Assembly (NCBI GenBank): GCA_013373625.1
Contig: JABXHM010000021.1
Coordinates: 1-44,488 of the forward strand
Origin: Alteromonadaceae bacterium
GTDB lineage: Bacteria > Pseudomonadota > Gammaproteobacteria > Enterobacterales > Alteromonadaceae
DNA length: 44,488 nucleotides
Direction of reading: 5' to 3'
Part shown: one piece after another, positions 35,358 to 42,598 of the stretch
Layout: the number at the start of each line of letters is the position of its first letter
Position numbering within the stretch: position 1 is the first letter of the stretch
Position numbers and translations under genes: made by a program
Notes under the pieces: model-generated
Database searches by the model: none
Told to the model about the DNA's origin: nothing
The model's input: only the letters and a program-made list of their open reading frames with translations

Positions 35358-35907
35358 TTTAGAGCTTATAGCATGGATAAAACGCGGTAACACACCACTC
35401 TTTAGATACATAGTCGATCGATACAAAGGTAAGAGCATTGCACTTGCTGCGTCTGTGGTTAAAGACGCATCCTCGGCTGAAGATGTCGTGCAAGATGCGT
35501 TTATAAATGTCTTTCTAAATTTGACAAATTACAAACCAAACGCTGCTTTTAGCACTTGGCTTTACCGTATTGTGTTTAATGCAAGTTTAAATGCGGCAAA
35601 AAAACAAAAGCACGTTTTTTTTGCTGCGGACATCGATGAAACGCCAAATGCCGACTACTGCGTGGACGACGAAGCAGGTTTTGATTCAGACGAAATTGAG
35701 TTGGATTATACTAAAGAGCGTATTTTTGCGACATTAGAACTTCTTAGTGCTTCTGAAGCGCTCATCTTACGCTTATTTTATCTTATGGATTTAACGATAA
35801 AGGATATCCACGACGTTACGGAGCTGTCAGAAGCTGCCATTAAAACAAGCTTACATCGTGCCCGGCTAAATTTTAAAAAACGGTGGAAAGAAACCGGCAT
35901 TATATGA
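35335..35907 (+). CDS. ECF-type sigma-70 family RNA polymerase sigma factor
   Basis: A 190-residue ECF sigma factor. Region 2 (about 18-85) includes SSAEDVVQDAFINVFLNL and FSTWLYRIVFNASLN. Region 4 (about 125-185) includes LILRLFYLMDLTIKDIHD and the recognition helix in SEAAIKTSLHRARLNFKKRW. An acidic linker (DDEAGFDSDEIE) joins them. I take the ATG at 35335, which starts inside the preceding membrane-protein gene; no strong ribosome binding site is visible, consistent with coupling. The next gene, 27 bases downstream, is the likely anti-sigma factor. The stimulus is unknown; a link to the envelope is suggested by the co-transcribed hydrolase. Confidence 0.92.
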   Translation: MNPNQASDLELIAWIKRGNTPLFRYIVDRYKGKSIALAASVVKDASSAEDVVQDAFINVFLNLTNYKPNAAFSTWLYRIVFNASLNAAKKQKHVFFAADIDETPNADYCVDDEAGFDSDEIELDYTKERIFATLELLSASEALILRLFYLMDLTIKDIHDVTELSEAAIKTSLHRARLNFKKRWKETGII

Positions 35908-35934
35908 ACATGTACTTTTGAACAAGGCACTTAA

Positions 35935-36288
35935 ATGAACGAACAACAACTTTCTGCGCTCATCAAGCAAAGTGAAATAGAGTCTTCATCTGATTTTACA
36001 GATAAGATCATGCGCCAGGTAATAAAAGAAAATCTGGCCTCGATGAGCATGCCAGTTTGGATGTCTGCCATCGGAATTGTGGCATGCTTGCTTCTTGTTA
36101 CTGCACTGCCCTTAGGCGTACAAGCATTGGTCGACTGGATAGCAAGTGTAACGGGCGAAAGTGCTACCCCACTGGCACTTCCTCTAAAGCTTCTTTCCGT
36201 CTTGTTCACGCTATACTGCTTTGCTCAAATAATGAAAGCATCGAAGGCTCACTTCGGTGCTTTTTGGTCCAGTAACAAGGTAAATTGA
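35935..36288 (+). CDS. putative membrane-bound anti-sigma factor
   Basis: A 117-residue protein with a soluble N-terminal part (about 1-35, EQQLSALIKQSEIESSSDFT) and two hydrophobic segments near 40-62 and 83-100. I recognise no conserved anti-sigma domain. The assignment rests on its place directly after the ECF sigma gene and on the short cytosolic N terminus plus membrane anchor, which is the common design. AAGG lies seven bases before the ATG at 35935. It ends the four-gene unit. Confidence 0.6.
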   Translation: MNEQQLSALIKQSEIESSSDFTDKIMRQVIKENLASMSMPVWMSAIGIVACLLLVTALPLGVQALVDWIASVTGESATPLALPLKLLSVLFTLYCFAQIMKASKAHFGAFWSSNKVN

Positions 36289-36422
36289 AGAGACAGTAAA
36301 ACCTTCTGTGTAAGGGCAACGATCATCAGCGAATATTTGGCGTAATCTTAACAACCATATCGCGACCATTTTCTGCCCAAAACACTGTGCCTGAAAAGTA
36401 ACCTTACTTCACCTGACCAGCA

Positions 36423-37580
36423 CTAATTCTGAATATTCTGCACCGACTTTATTGCCACGTCCCGTACTTTATTCAGCGCGTCGTTTAAAGCATCGTTTGA
36501 AACGTCATTACACATCCATGCCAGAGACAGATTGAGCTCTGGATACCTGGCAAAATACGTATAGGTGCCCAGCCAACCGCCGGAATGTGAAAAGACTTCG
36601 AGACTATTTTTTTGTGTACCAACAAACTGACCATTGGCGTAAAACACATTGGGCGCCGCCTCAAAGTTGCTGTTTGGCGTGTTAAACATTGCCATAAATT
36701 GTGCCGGCTGCGCAGTAAGCTTTGGTTGATAAAAATGATTATTCCAGATTAACATGTCGTCTAAATTGGTGTGCAGACCGCCATCACCTACCCAGAATAA
36801 GTTCGTCATATCGGTAACATACTCACCGGCACTATTTCGTGTATATCCGTACGCACGGTTGTTAACAATTTCCACCGGATCGTCACTAAAGAAGGTACTG
36901 GTCATTCCCAGCGGTTTAAAGATTGCCTGCTCACTGTAATCGCGGAGTGACTGCCCCGACACTTTTTCTACCAATATGGATAATAAAAAATAGGCCAGAT
37001 TACTGTATTGAAATTCTTGTTCTGGTGGTATCGCCAAAGATACAGTGCTGACCACATCATAAAATTCGCGAATGGTGAGGTAGTCTTCGTTGCCCAGACG
37101 AAAGGGACCGCCCGCAACGGAGGTAAGGTTAACGGATTTCTCGTTAGCTTCATCGCCCGGTGCAGTAGTAATCAGATCATAATCGCCCATGCCGGAGAAA
37201 TGCCCTAACATAGCGCGCACCGTCACTTTACCCTCATAGGCGCGTAGTTCAGGCAAATAGGTGTGAATATCGGCATCTAAATCGATTTTGCCTTCATTGG
37301 CGAGCAGTTGCACAGCCATAGCAGTAAACTGTTTTGAAACCGAGCCCATCCGATGCACCTGGGAGCCATCAAGGGGTGTTTCAAGCTCCAGATTACTCAA
37401 ACCATAACCGGATTTATGAATATATTTTCCCTGATGAATAATGCCCACGTTGCAACCAGGAGCGTTACTTTCAACCACCTCATTCATGATGCTGTCAATT
37501 TTATCGTTAAGCGCAGCAACCGAAAGCGGTGCGCTGGAAATTATCGACGTGATCAGCATGATCCAACAGATGCACTTCAT
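36423..37580 (-). CDS. secreted serine hydrolase, class C beta-lactamase family
   Basis: A 385-residue protein with a signal peptide (about 1-23). The catalytic motifs are S80-V-S-K83, Y192-S-N194 in EFQYSNLAYFLL and a C-terminal HSGG in FSHSGGWLGTY, the H/K-T/S-G motif. All three are in order, so it should be an active PBP-fold hydrolase (esterase, peptidase or beta-lactamase). It is more conventional than the serine hydrolase at 33904, with which it shares the fold but little sequence. AAGGATATGTTGCA precedes the ATG at 37580. It converges with the ECF operon. Confidence 0.9.
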   Translation of the reverse strand: MKCICWIMLITSIISSAPLSVAALNDKIDSIMNEVVESNAPGCNVGIIHQGKYIHKSGYGLSNLELETPLDGSQVHRMGSVSKQFTAMAVQLLANEGKIDLDADIHTYLPELRAYEGKVTVRAMLGHFSGMGDYDLITTAPGDEANEKSVNLTSVAGGPFRLGNEDYLTIREFYDVVSTVSLAIPPEQEFQYSNLAYFLLSILVEKVSGQSLRDYSEQAIFKPLGMTSTFFSDDPVEIVNNRAYGYTRNSAGEYVTDMTNLFWVGDGGLHTNLDDMLIWNNHFYQPKLTAQPAQFMAMFNTPNSNFEAAPNVFYANGQFVGTQKNSLEVFSHSGGWLGTYTYFARYPELNLSLAWMCNDVSNDALNDALNKVRDVAIKSVQNIQN

Positions 37581-37779
37581 TGCAACATATCCTTTTTATG
37601 TGGATCAAACACAAGCCATTTTGATTGCGATGCGCAAACTATTAGCAGTCGATTTTTTGCGCAATGAAGAGTATGACACAGATAAACCACAATAAAACCT
37701 TCTCAAAACCAGGTAGAAAAAGTCTACTTCGAAGACAAACTTCACACACTCAAATGATGACAGTAGCCATTAGTCAGAT

Positions 37780-38378
37780 TTACCGATTGGCACACACGTC
37801 GGCCAACTCTGCATACAAACGGTGCATATCAATAGGTTTAGCAGTATGATTGTCGAATCCTAGTTGCAGGTACTTTTGCATTTCATCGGTCATCACATCT
37901 GCTGTAAGCGCAATCACTGGCACATCGGGGTATAACGATTTAATAGCTTTACAGGCTGTAACGCCGTCCATGACTGGCATGTGAATATCCATTAATACCG
38001 CATCGTAACTACGCTTTTTGCTGTTAACGGCATCCAGTGCCATCTGGCCATTTTCTACAATGTCAAAACTCACTTTGGTTGGCTCCAGCATTAGCTCAAC
38101 GATGGTCTGATTAATCTTATTGTCTTCTGCTACCAACACGTGTTTACCGGTTAAGTCCGGCACAGCCAGGCTCGAGGGCGCCTCAGACTCCCTGGCCAAT
38201 TCGGCTTGTGGTAATGGCAGTTCCACCGTTACCCGGGTGCCCTGTTGTTCTTCACTTTCCACGTTAAGTCGTCCATGCATCATGGTTACCAGGTTATGAG
38301 TAATGGACATGCCAAGGCCGGTGCCACCAAACTTACGGGTACATGACGTATCAGCCTGAGAAAAGCGCTCAAAGAACT
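37780..38378 (-). pseudogene. hybrid histidine kinase, 3' fragment (HATPase end plus receiver domain)
   Basis: The surviving part encodes the end of a histidine-kinase ATPase domain (FFERFSQADTSCTRKFGG, then TGLGMSI) and a complete receiver domain: VLVAEDNKINQ, phospho-acceptor Asp in VLMDIHMPVMDG, IALTAD and the AKPID Lys. The sensor, dimerisation and N/G1 boxes are missing. Homology stops at about 38378, exactly where the IS91-family sequence begins, so the insertion has removed the 5' part. An ATG inside the fragment could still give a free-standing receiver protein, but no ribosome binding site supports this. The frame continues into non-homologous DNA up to 38430. Confidence 0.88.
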
Positions 38379-38381
38379 TAC

Positions 38382-38886
38382 AATGAGCAATCTGATAACC
38401 CCTACTATGCGAAGGCGATGTCGCGGGCACAGCGCCTAAAGCGAGTATTCAGTATCGACTTCAAAGATGTGCGAAAAATGCGAGAACAAAATGTAAAAAT
38501 CATTGCTTGCATTATAGATTTCCAGGTTATTCAGAAGATACTGGTACATTCAGTTAAAAATGTACCCTACTTTTACACAAATAACGCTACTAACAGTGCG
38601 AGCGCCACCTAGTGATGATCATGCAACCGACCTCAATATTCAGCGCAACTTCAATTTTGGGGCGTAAACTCCCTTTACTGCAAGATTGAAAGAAAAACAC
38701 TATTACATGCTGGGAGCATTGATGTTCCAATCACCCAAGTCCTGTACCAATGACCTATCTACGCATGATGTTCAAGACTGATACGCCATACAGAACTTCA
38801 ACAATTCGACATTTAAAATAACTAACCTGGTCAAAAAGACGCCTGCCACAGGGGGTAGCAAATAGCTTCTATTCTCCTTATACTCT
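38382..38886 (+). mobile_element. IS91-family element, 3' end remnant (left copy of direct repeat)
   Basis: This 505-bp segment is a direct repeat of 41888-42392, with scattered differences. Its first part (38409-38540) encodes the C terminus of an IS91/ISCR-type rolling-circle transposase: MSRAQRLKRVFSIDF, then VKIIACIIDFQVIQKIL. The two zinc-binding cysteines expected between these blocks are absent. The rest is non-coding and matches the other copy to its end at TTATACTCT, so it is likely the element's own 3' terminus. The upstream transposase body is missing. It interrupts the hybrid kinase gene. Confidence 0.8.
38382..38886 (+). repeat. 505-bp direct repeat, copy 1
   Basis: Pairs with 41888-42392. 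Both copies run from AATGAGCAATCTGAT to TTATACTCT and have the same length, with point differences and small compensating indels spread along them. The separation is about 3.5 kb. Homologous recombination between the two would delete the sulfotransferase segment. Confidence 0.85.
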
Positions 38887-38889
38887 ATT

Positions 38890-39218
38890 ATGAATTATCA
38901 GGGCTATCGTCAGCGTATTATCCTGAATAACCACGCCGGTTATGATGTGACCAACAAGATAGAATTGCAGACGGAAAAAGTGGTACAGGGTAATTTCACC
39001 AAAGTTGAAGCCGTAGAGGGGGGTTATTCCAGTCGGAACCATACTGAAAATCGACGGCCGCGATTGAGGGGGATATCGCCCCGGAAGTGCCTACCCAGGT
39101 TAGTGCCCGCATATTGCTTTTTGCCTTGCCAGAGGATATTTCCGCCGCCGTGCAGGTAGTGTCGCTGGGCAGTAATCAGCCGCCAGTGACCAATGTGCTT
39201 ACAGTAACCTGTTATTAA
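38890..39218 (+). pseudogene. decayed gene of unknown function next to the left IS91 end
   Basis: Two frames join into one protein-like reading. The first (from 38890) reads NYQGYRQRIILNNHAGYDV and VVQGNFTKVEAVEGG. After a frameshift near 39030-39060 the other reads IEGDIAPEVPTQVSARILLF, ALPEDISAAVQVVSLG and QPPVTNVLTVTCY to a stop at 39216-39218. The look is of an extracellular beta-sandwich protein. I do not recognise the family. It lacks its 5' part and is cut by the element on its left, so it is the 3' end of a truncated, frameshifted gene. Confidence 0.45.
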
Positions 39219-39271
39219 ATAATCTGCATCCAGATAAGAAATATTCCAACAAGAGATAACTCAGGAACAGC

Positions 39272-40984
39272 ATGAACGAAAAGATAGCTAAGGCCCTGCA
39301 GGCTTTTCAGAATAAAAAATATAAGCAAGCTTTGTCTATTTTGGAAAAAATCAATAAATCCAGGTCAAAACAATCCTTTGCGAGTCTGGAGTTACAGGCC
39401 GCGAGCCTGGCGTCGTTAAAGCTTCACGTCAGAGCAAAAGAAATGTTTCTCAAGGCGCTGCCACAAGCCCCGGATAATACCTCCACAGCGAATATTTATT
39501 ATAATTTGCATGCGGTCTGTAAGTTTCAAAGCCAATACAAAGAGGCCAAAGAATTTCTGCTAAGAGCTATTGAACTGGTGCCGTCAAGTAACAATATTGA
39601 TTGGCGGTTCAGCCTTGCAAATCTCTATTACCAGTTAAGAGAATACGATCAGTGCGAAGTGTTGTGTGCCAAGTTGATAGTTTATAAGGCGTACACAGTC
39701 AGTTGTATGCATATATTACTGGATATCGCTATTGCCAAGAGTGACATTAATAAAGTTAATTATTATCTGCGACAGTTTGAAGGGCGGATAAACGAACTGA
39801 ATGGCCCGGACATTCTGAGTGTTTATGCGCAGGTAGAGTCCACTACAACTCTCGATTACAGCGGTAGTCTGAATAAGGCGCTAGAAAGAGGTGCCGATCC
39901 GTATTCAGTAAAGGTACTTCAGGCAAGTAAGTTGTATAAGCAGGGGCAGGTTCAGGAAAGCTTTGAGATTCTGAGTTCTTTTGAGCCTCAGCAGCTTAAA
40001 GATGAGCGCTCTTTAAGACGCTATCATGGTCTTTTCGGGCAACTATATGATTTGCGTAAAGAGTATGCTTTGGCTTTTTCAAGCTTTACGAAGATGAACA
40101 AGATCACCAGAAAAGCCGTCGAAGCTTCAAACAACAAGGGCAATGAATTAAAGGATTTTGCTCGCTTTACCTCAGTGAAGCTTTCTGAAAAATCTTATAA
40201 GCCACCTCTACGAATGTTTTTTCTGGTGGGCTTTCCACGTTCTGGCACTACTTTGCTGGAAAATGTTCTTGATTCTCAGAATAAGATCATAGCTCTGCCG
40301 GAGCGTCCGATGCTGGATGACGTCAAAGTTAAGATGATTCTTGATGGTTATCGTTACCCTCATGATTTAAATACTGTTTCAGACGATTATTTGAATGATC
40401 TCCGAAGTCATTATTTTGATTCAGCAATGAAAAACTGCCGATATGACTCATTAGAGCAGTTTGATGTGTTGATTGATAAGAACCCCATCAATCAGATTCG
40501 ACTGCCGTTGATTAAAAAACTGTTTCCAGATGCCAAGGTTATTCTTGCAGTGCGTCATCCTCTGGACTCCATTCTCAGCTGTTATATGCAAAACTTTGGT
40601 ATAAGCCAACATATGGCGGATTTTAGTGACTGGAAGGCGAGTTTTGAGCGTTACAAGGCTACTTTTGAACTCTATGAAGGTTTCCGTAAATATATGGATT
40701 GGGTTGAGTATCAGATAAAGTATGAGGATCTTGTCAATGACTTTGAGAGTCAGGTTGAGTCAGTGCTGAAATTTATTGGTATTGATTCAGATAAAGAATC
40801 CTTTATGAATTTTAATAAGCGGGCTCAGTCAGGCGTTATTACAACCCCTTCAGGCTCTCAGGTGCGTCAGGGTATTTATAGAACCGCTACTCAAAGATGG
40901 GTTAACTACAAAGATTATATCGCTCCTCATATCGATATCGTCATGCCATATATTGAAAAGTATGGCTATACTGCTGACATCTGA
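39272..40984 (+). CDS. TPR-containing sulfotransferase
   Basis: A 570-residue protein with tetratricopeptide repeats (about 1-290) and a sulfotransferase domain (about 310-560). The PAPS 5'-phosphosulfate loop is G320-F-P-R-S-G-T-T327, and the 3'-phosphate-binding element is AVRHPLDSILSCYMQNFG near 430. KNPINQIRLPLI and YEDLV are further family blocks. The TPR part probably recognises the acceptor; such proteins are often encoded beside flagellin or cell-surface glycan genes, but none is here. AGGAACAGC precedes the ATG. It is the only intact gene between the two IS91-family relics. A second sulfotransferase fragment begins six bases after its stop. Confidence 0.92.
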   Translation: MNEKIAKALQAFQNKKYKQALSILEKINKSRSKQSFASLELQAASLASLKLHVRAKEMFLKALPQAPDNTSTANIYYNLHAVCKFQSQYKEAKEFLLRAIELVPSSNNIDWRFSLANLYYQLREYDQCEVLCAKLIVYKAYTVSCMHILLDIAIAKSDINKVNYYLRQFEGRINELNGPDILSVYAQVESTTTLDYSGSLNKALERGADPYSVKVLQASKLYKQGQVQESFEILSSFEPQQLKDERSLRRYHGLFGQLYDLRKEYALAFSSFTKMNKITRKAVEASNNKGNELKDFARFTSVKLSEKSYKPPLRMFFLVGFPRSGTTLLENVLDSQNKIIALPERPMLDDVKVKMILDGYRYPHDLNTVSDDYLNDLRSHYFDSAMKNCRYDSLEQFDVLIDKNPINQIRLPLIKKLFPDAKVILAVRHPLDSILSCYMQNFGISQHMADFSDWKASFERYKATFELYEGFRKYMDWVEYQIKYEDLVNDFESQVESVLKFIGIDSDKESFMNFNKRAQSGVITTPSGSQVRQGIYRTATQRWVNYKDYIAPHIDIVMPYIEKYGYTADI

Positions 40985-40989
40985 ATTTG

Positions 40990-41100
40990 ATGAATGAAAT
41001 GACATCTATTATCAACGGTATCCCTCGTTCCGGCACCACTCTGTACCTCAAGCAGTTAGCCGGTTTTCATCATGCGATTGAAAACCGGCTTGCCTTTTGA
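40990..41100 (+). pseudogene. 5' fragment of a second sulfotransferase
   Basis: The frame opens with ATG five bases after the previous stop and reads MNEMTSIINGIPRSGTTLYL, then KQLAGFHHAI. IPRSGTTL is the PAPS-binding loop of a sulfotransferase, at the position expected for the first beta strand. After residue 30 the homology ends and the frame stops at 41098-41100. Only the first 30 or so codons survive, so the rest was deleted or replaced by the sequence that leads into the second IS91-family copy. It was evidently co-transcribed with the TPR-sulfotransferase. Confidence 0.7.
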
Positions 41101-41390
41101 GCATGGCGATAAGGGGGACTGGAGATTGACAATCCGAGCCTACTGACAAAGCGGTCGTTGAGCTTGTGAATTTTGTCACTCTGCTTTGTGCTAAAAACGG
41201 CAAGTCTAAACATCTTTCGCTTATAGCCGGAATTGGCGGAAACCGGACATAAAAAAGTGACCTCTTTGACACTCAAAAACCACCTAATGACCAATCGAAA
41301 ACCTTCGAATCTTCAGACAGGCTTTCATCCAAATAGCGCAATCAAGGATGATAGTGTTGTTGGCAAATCAGCAAACGGCTAAATACAAAC
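41101..41390. other. non-coding stretch between sulfotransferase fragment and IS91 relic
   Basis: No gene can be supported. Minus-strand frames here read SLFYVRFPPIPAISERC, the kind of phrase that recurs in spurious translations of dispersed repeats in marine gammaproteobacteria; the underlying DNA (41215-41265) may be such a repeat. The left boundary of the IS91-family relic lies near 41390. Confidence 0.3.
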
Positions 41391-41400
41391 GCCACCGACA

Positions 41401-42010
41401 AGAAAACACTTTTTATATCAACTGGTCGAGCAATACTATCCTGAGTTCAAAGAAGCTACCGCATCGCTATGGGCTCACAACAAGGTCAAAAAGTGTTCAC
41501 GCTCCAATCTTTACAGGTAAGCATCGAAGGTGAATATGGGCAATTGGCCAATACCTCGAGCTTTTCCTTACACACAGGGGTCTTCGCGAATGCCGATGAA
41601 CCAGAAAAATAGGAAAGGCTGTGCCGCTATATCAGTCGCCCGGCTATCAGCGAGCAACGTTTAAGTATGACTGACCATGGAAAAGCACGCTATGAATTGA
41701 AAACGCCCTGGAACGACTCACCTCTTCTTTGACCCAATTGGTTTCATTGGCAAACTAGCCGCGCTCACTCCACACCAAGACTTAATCTCACCCGATTTTT
41801 GGGGTCTTCGCGCCTAACAATAACCTTCGAGTACAGGTCACTGCTTCACAGCGTGGAAAAAATAGTCCTCGACTCTTCAAGGAAGAAAATGAGCAATCTG
41901 ATCCCCCCTACCAAGCGAAGTCGATGTCGTGGGCACAGCGACTAAAGCGAGTATTCAATATTGACCTCAAAGATTTGCGAAAAACGCGAGAAACAAAAGG
42001 TAAACATCAT
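41401..42010 (+). pseudogene. IS91 family transposase, deleted and frameshifted
   Basis: Pieces in order: RKHFLYQLVEQYYPEFKE (41401-41454, N-terminal); then, after a deletion of the middle, RIAMGSQQGQKVFTLQS (from about 41460, different frame); EYGQLANTSSFSLHTGVFA; a TAG in place of a sense codon; ERLCRYISRPAISEQRLS; KARYELKTPW; a frameshift; HLFFDPIGFIGKLAALTP; another shift; RLNLTRF; and finally MSWAQRLKRVFNIDL near 41925-41970. These are the C-terminal two-thirds of an IS91/ISCR-type transposase. The zinc-finger and HUH catalytic region is mostly lost. Confidence 0.82.
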
Positions 42011-42392
42011 TGCTTGCGTTATATATTTCCACGTTATTCAGTAAATATTGGTACATTTAGTTAAAAAGTACCCTACTTTTATACAAACAACGCTACTACC
42101 AGTGCGCGCGCCACCTAATGATGATCACGCAACCGACTTCAATATTCAGCGCAACTTCAATTTTGGGCCGTAAACTCCTTTTACTGCAAGAGTGAAAGAA
42201 AAACACTATTACATGCTGGGACCATTGATGTTCCAATCACCCAAGCCCTGTACCAATCGCCTATCTACGCATCAAGTTCAAGACTGATACGTCATACAGA
42301 ACTTCAACAATTCGACATTTAAAATAACTAATCAAGTCAAAAAGACGCCTGCCACAAGGGGTAGCAAATAACTTTTATTCCCCTTATACTCT
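41888..42392 (+). repeat. 505-bp direct repeat, copy 2
   Basis: Pairs with 38382-38886 in the same orientation; see that entry. Sequence to the right (42393-42598) is unique and shows no gene; it is the space before the stop codon of the minus-strand GH43 gene. Confidence 0.85.
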
Positions 42393-42598
42393 TTTCTAAA
42401 GAGCCAAACTGTTAACCAAACGCTTGTCCTACCATAGCTTGGCCTGCATTCTTGGGGGCAGAGCGGCAAGCTGAAAAGTAAAAATGAGCTGAGGGTGAGC
42501 GAGCTATTTAAAGCCACCCCAAATGCCTTTTTAAATATGATTGTAGCGCCATCACCAATTGCTAGTAAAAAGCGTTTATTTAAACTCCGTGTAATTAC

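Larger units (their letters stand above)
41395..42392 (+). mobile_element. IS91-family element, decayed (right copy)
   Basis: A fuller relic of the element whose 3' end is also at 38382. It carries a broken transposase gene (41401-42010) followed by the 3' non-coding end. The last 505 bp (41888-42392) repeat 38382-38886 in the same orientation. The transposase has a large internal deletion, at least one in-frame stop and several frameshifts, so it cannot move by itself. IS91/ISCR elements transpose by rolling-circle replication and can carry adjacent DNA, which may explain the sulfotransferase segment lying between the two copies. Confidence 0.8.

Noticed and set aside
38343..38612. Open frame of 89 codons on the plus strand
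   Set aside because: It is the transposase C-terminal relic read in frame from antisense kinase sequence; there is no start with a ribosome binding site.
41048..41294. Two overlapping minus-strand frames of 74 codons
   Set aside because: Reading similar phrases in two frames is typical of a non-coding repeat, and the region lies between two relics.
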